Assembly: GCA_043785105.1 (NCBI GenBank)
Contig: JAYVXO010000193.1
Coordinates: forward strand, 1 to 64,000
Origin: Fimbriiglobus sp043785105
GTDB lineage: Bacteria; Planctomycetota; Planctomycetia; Gemmatales; Gemmataceae
DNA length: 64,000 nt
Reading direction: 5' to 3'
The position numbers and the translations under genes are program-made. The notes under the pieces were generated by a model, which had not been told where the DNA came from, made no database searches, and saw nothing but the letters and a program-made list of their open reading frames with translations. Shown one piece after another: positions 61,392 to 64,000 of the stretch; the first letter of the stretch is position 1; each line of letters starts with the position of its first letter.

Positions 61392-62915
61392 TCAACTTGC
61401 GAACATGTCGCTTCCGCGAGAATCGAACAGGTTCGGTTGAACGGCAGTCCGCTTGCCAACGTATTCGGCCAGTTCTTGGGATAGTCCTAGCTCGCGCGCC
61501 AACGCAGTTAGGTTGAGTTTACGGAGTAAATCAACAGTGATCGGCCTCTTAGCGTCCCAGAACGTGAATGCGGAAAAGAACTCGTGGGCAACTTTCGTGT
61601 TTAGCATCGAAGCGATGCTTCGGGCTTCACGCTCGCTCTGACACGGCAGGAAGTATCCGGTGTCATCCAGTACCGTGGGCCGCCCGTTTGAATTCCCGAC
61701 GACAACGAACTTTAGCCGCTTGTAAAAGCCCGAAATCCCGACCTTCCACGGCGAAAAAGTATAATCGCCGACGCCAAAGATCGAAAAGCTCGGACGGCCC
61801 TTGTAGATCGAACTTCCCCGATTTTCGAGGGCAGTGATATTGCGATGGAGGTAGGCCCAGGTTTTCGGTGCATTAATCCGAATTTGTCTGGTCTCTTCGC
61901 CGACGGACCGCTGCGTTACCAGCATCCACCGCACCGGGTTATCAACGCGATCATTTGCAAGCTCCGAACTTTTCAGCATCGGGTACATGTAGTCCGCTTC
62001 CAATTCGACCAACTCCCCCAACCCGTTCCGATACCCGGCTGCGTCCTTGCGTAGCTCCATTACTTTCGAGCAATCGTGCTTGATACCCGACCGCCACTGG
62101 TACGGGCTTTCCCCGATGAGGTGCTTCCACTTCTGATAGAGTGGCACGTCGGCGACGAGTTGTTTGTCACACCAACCGATTACGCTTGAAGTCTTCTTTG
62201 TGACGAAATCTTCGTATACGCCGCAATCCTTGCTTCTGCCATCGGGCTTGAGTGAGCAGACCAGCAAGCAGGCATCGACCGCCGCGCCGAAATGTGCCTT
62301 CGCGTCGATCGCCCGCATTTCGGCCCACTCGATGCCGATTTCGGTTTTCCAGGCATGAATTAGCGCCTTACGAGCCACAGAGGTCTTGCACAGCATCGCT
62401 AGCCAAGATCTTCGACCAGCCAGTGATTCCAGTATCTTGATTAGCATCCACTCGGAGATGTCGAAGTTGCTTTTACCCGTCAGCGCGTCGAGACCAACGT
62501 GCCCCTGAAAGTTTGTCTTCTGCGGCAGGTTCGAACTGCCCAACGTGCCAAGTTGTGCATTCGTTACCCACGGGGGGTTGCCGAGTACTAATACCGGCGA
62601 GCGTAGTTCTTGAAAAGTAGCACGCCAGTCGAAATGAAAAAAGCTCTCGTGTTCAACGCGAACCCGACGCAGGCCGAGTGCCGAACGCAGTGCCGCGATG
62701 TGGTCCGTGTTGATTTCGACCCCGAGGTGTGTGGCCTGCGGCCAGAGGTCGAACGCTGTTAGGACAAAATTGCCGAGGCCACAGGTCGGCTCGACCACCG
62801 CAGCCGGCGCTACACCCCGTCGTGAAAGATAATCACAAACATCCTGGACAAGGCGCATCGGGGTCTGAAAGTCGCCGAACTCATTTGCTCCGAGCGTCTT
62901 CTTCACGGCACTCAC
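61392..62915 (-). CDS. DNA adenine methyltransferase of a type II restriction-modification system
   Basis: A 507-residue protein. The SAM-binding motif is VVEPTCGLGNFVLTAFDLW (close to the DPxxGxGxF form), the TLGVEINTDHIAA segment follows, and the catalytic NPPW lies in VLVLGNPPWVTNAQL, as in gamma-type N6-adenine methyltransferases. The C-terminal part (RSVGEETRQIRINAPKTWAY; SIFGVGDYTFSPWKVGISGF; FFSAFTFWDAKRPITVDLLR) resembles the target-recognition region of Eco57I-like and related enzymes. It lies 6 bp after the endonuclease gene and both are AT-richer than neighbouring genes, suggesting acquisition as one cassette. The recognition sequence is unknown. Confidence 0.86.
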   Translation of the reverse strand: MSAVKKTLGANEFGDFQTPMRLVQDVCDYLSRRGVAPAAVVEPTCGLGNFVLTAFDLWPQATHLGVEINTDHIAALRSALGLRRVRVEHESFFHFDWRATFQELRSPVLVLGNPPWVTNAQLGTLGSSNLPQKTNFQGHVGLDALTGKSNFDISEWMLIKILESLAGRRSWLAMLCKTSVARKALIHAWKTEIGIEWAEMRAIDAKAHFGAAVDACLLVCSLKPDGRSKDCGVYEDFVTKKTSSVIGWCDKQLVADVPLYQKWKHLIGESPYQWRSGIKHDCSKVMELRKDAAGYRNGLGELVELEADYMYPMLKSSELANDRVDNPVRWMLVTQRSVGEETRQIRINAPKTWAYLHRNITALENRGSSIYKGRPSFSIFGVGDYTFSPWKVGISGFYKRLKFVVVGNSNGRPTVLDDTGYFLPCQSEREARSIASMLNTKVAHEFFSAFTFWDAKRPITVDLLRKLNLTALARELGLSQELAEYVGKRTAVQPNLFDSRGSDMFAS

Positions 62916-62921
62916 TCCGAG

Positions 62922-63578
62922 TCAACTGATGCGAATAATACCGTCTATGGCACCAGCTTGCTGGATCACTCGGGAATATTGAAGTCGCCATTGTAGCGCG
63001 TTCGAGATGGTCAGGTAGCCAAGCTCCGGCGGTTTTTGCAGTAGCTCCTGTGCGATCCGTTGCAACTCGATCTCCTCGACCGGCAACATTTTGTCAGCCA
63101 TGAATGCGATTAAGTCGTCCTCGTTCCCGTTATTCGACATAATCTCGATCAAACCGCGAGTCATCTGGTAATCAGCAGTGCGATGCTTTTCGATAAAGAT
63201 GGCGTGCAGGATGTTCAAGTTCGCGGTGCGGGTCTTTGGGTCGTCGGTTTTGTCGTATACGAAGACCAACAGGCCGTAGCCCAATCCGTAGATTTTCTGG
63301 CGCGCGTGTCGAAACGGACATGACGATTGTGGCTGCTTGATGCTCGTCACTTTCATATCGACTTCTAGCCCAGGAAAGTCGATCCCAAGTGCCGAGTTGC
63401 CTGGGGCATGAATGTAGAGTGCTTCGAGGTGTTCCTGAAATTTGTGTTCAAGATACGTGCCGATCGCTTTGCCGTCGGTCACGCCGAAGATGGTCGGCTC
63501 CGGATGAGTCGACTCGTGCAGGGCGAACCGCCGCGCTTCGTTCCGCAACAGTTCAATAGTTATCGTCGGCTTGGACAT
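62922..63578 (-). CDS. Type II restriction endonuclease, PD-(D/E)xK-like
   Basis: A 218-residue protein. TDGKAIGTYLEHKFQEHLEA precedes the likely nuclease core LGIDFPGLEVDMKVTSIKQP, where D, E, D and K fit a PD-(D/E)xK active site (D...ExDxK). SCPFRHARQKIYGLGYGLLV follows, with YGLLVFVYDK. The C-terminal region is helical and may bind DNA. The pairing with a DNA methyltransferase 6 bp downstream makes the assignment strong. The order, endonuclease first, is common. The recognition site is not known. Confidence 0.8.
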   Translation of the reverse strand: MSKPTITIELLRNEARRFALHESTHPEPTIFGVTDGKAIGTYLEHKFQEHLEALYIHAPGNSALGIDFPGLEVDMKVTSIKQPQSSCPFRHARQKIYGLGYGLLVFVYDKTDDPKTRTANLNILHAIFIEKHRTADYQMTRGLIEIMSNNGNEDDLIAFMADKMLPVEEIELQRIAQELLQKPPELGYLTISNALQWRLQYSRVIQQAGAIDGIIRIS

Positions 63579-63755
63579 AGCCGCCGCACCTTAACGAATG
63601 CCGATTGGCGAGACAGATGATGCTCATGTCACGGTAGCGATTCGCTCACCAAATGCCAGCATCGTAAATTCAAGATAACCAGAACGCAGTTGCTTCAGAT
63701 TCCCGATCGTTTAGACTGTCGGTCCGTTGGCATCACGCGAGTACCGGGTAATTGC

Positions 63756-64000
63756 ATGCAACTCTCAGACATGACTTGGCCGCAGATTCACGCGCTTGAC
63801 AAAAACACGCCCGTTGTGTTTCCGGTTGCGGCGCTGGAGCAGCACGGGCATCACATGCCGTTGTTCACGGATAGCCTGTTGCTAGGGGAAGTGGTCCGGC
63901 GGGCGGCGATTCCACTGGCGGACAAGGTGTTGTTCGCGCCGCTTCAGTGGTTGGGGAATTCCGATCATCACCTGGATTTCGCCGGTACCCTCTCCGCACC
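63756..64000 (+). CDS. Creatininase-family amidohydrolase (partial, 3' end cut)
   Basis: Eighty-one codons are visible before the window ends. Translation gives MQLSDMTWPQIHALDKNTPV, then VFPVAALEQHGHHMPLFTDS and LGNSDHHLDFAGT. E-Q-H-G-H-H-M-P and the downstream D of TDS are the metal-ligand segments of the creatininase/arginine-formamidase family (PF02633). The family includes creatinine amidohydrolase and mycofactocin-linked enzymes; which one is here cannot be told from this part. Confidence 0.88.
   Translation, partial: MQLSDMTWPQIHALDKNTPVVFPVAALEQHGHHMPLFTDSLLLGEVVRRAAIPLADKVLFAPLQWLGNSDHHLDFAGTLSA

Noticed and set aside
1..64000. CRISPR array or phage/transposase gene
   Set aside because: I saw no regularly spaced identical direct repeats with unique spacers, and no transposase, integrase or phage structural gene apart from the T6SS-type spike proteins.

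Overview
The window reads as a chromosome segment of a planctomycete, most probably of the Gemmata group (Gemmataceae). The support is indirect: a DUF1559 protein with a pilin-like N-terminus, a TIGR03000-like Gly/Tyr-rich secreted protein, a very large secreted protein whose N-terminus carries the LExR-type motif common in planctomycete surface proteins, many Tat- or Sec-exported single genes with few long operons, and intergenic spacers filled with long palindromic repeats. Genes are mostly GC-rich and lie on both strands in short runs.

Layout. 0.2-3.5 kb: a secreted sortilin/BNR-repeat propeller protein. 3.7-9 kb: the most unusual operon, a heavy-metal type (P1B) P-type ATPase fused in one reading frame to an HflK-like SPFH domain, followed by an HflC-like and a third HflK-like SPFH protein. 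9-19 kb: exported proteins, including a DMF-amidase-like protein, a small secreted gene that needs a frameshift, a DUF1559 protein, and a 2298-residue reprolysin-type metalloprotease with PPC, Ig-like and FG-GAP repeats. 19.4-25.6 kb: housekeeping and envelope genes (MaoC hydratase, prmC, a pirin gene broken by two frameshifts, M48 protease, rpmI-rplT). 25.7-29.8 kb: exported enzymes (hydrolase-like, sulfite-oxidase-like, DUF1080).

29.8-39.5 kb: a minus-strand block with a type VI secretion signature: VgrG, PAAR, an FHA-DUF4123 fusion, a glycine-zipper membrane protein that looks like the cargo effector, ClpV, and an AAA+ ATPase. No sheath or baseplate genes are in the window, so this is a tip/effector/recycling island rather than a whole T6SS. 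40-48.7 kb: small membrane proteins, DUF29 and prkA, a rhodanese, xylA, a possible ParE/RelE-like small protein and a DJ-1/PfpI protein. 48.8-55 kb: LecA-like domain protein, NAD epimerase, tRNA-Val(CAC), tatA, a membrane-anchored EEP phosphatase/nuclease and an amidohydrolase. 55-64 kb: TIGR03960-type radical SAM protein, DEDDh exonuclease, FAD oxidoreductase, two tandem aspartyl-protease/PDZ proteins, a two-gene restriction-modification system and the start of a creatininase-family gene.

Between the genes lie at least three families of long inverted repeats: a CCCAGGGCCATGCCCTGGG-centred family (three copies), a CACGAAT/CACGGAA/CACAGAG family of nested inverted repeats (four copies) and single copies of two others. 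All functions are inferred from sequence motifs read by eye; no database search or folding program was run.
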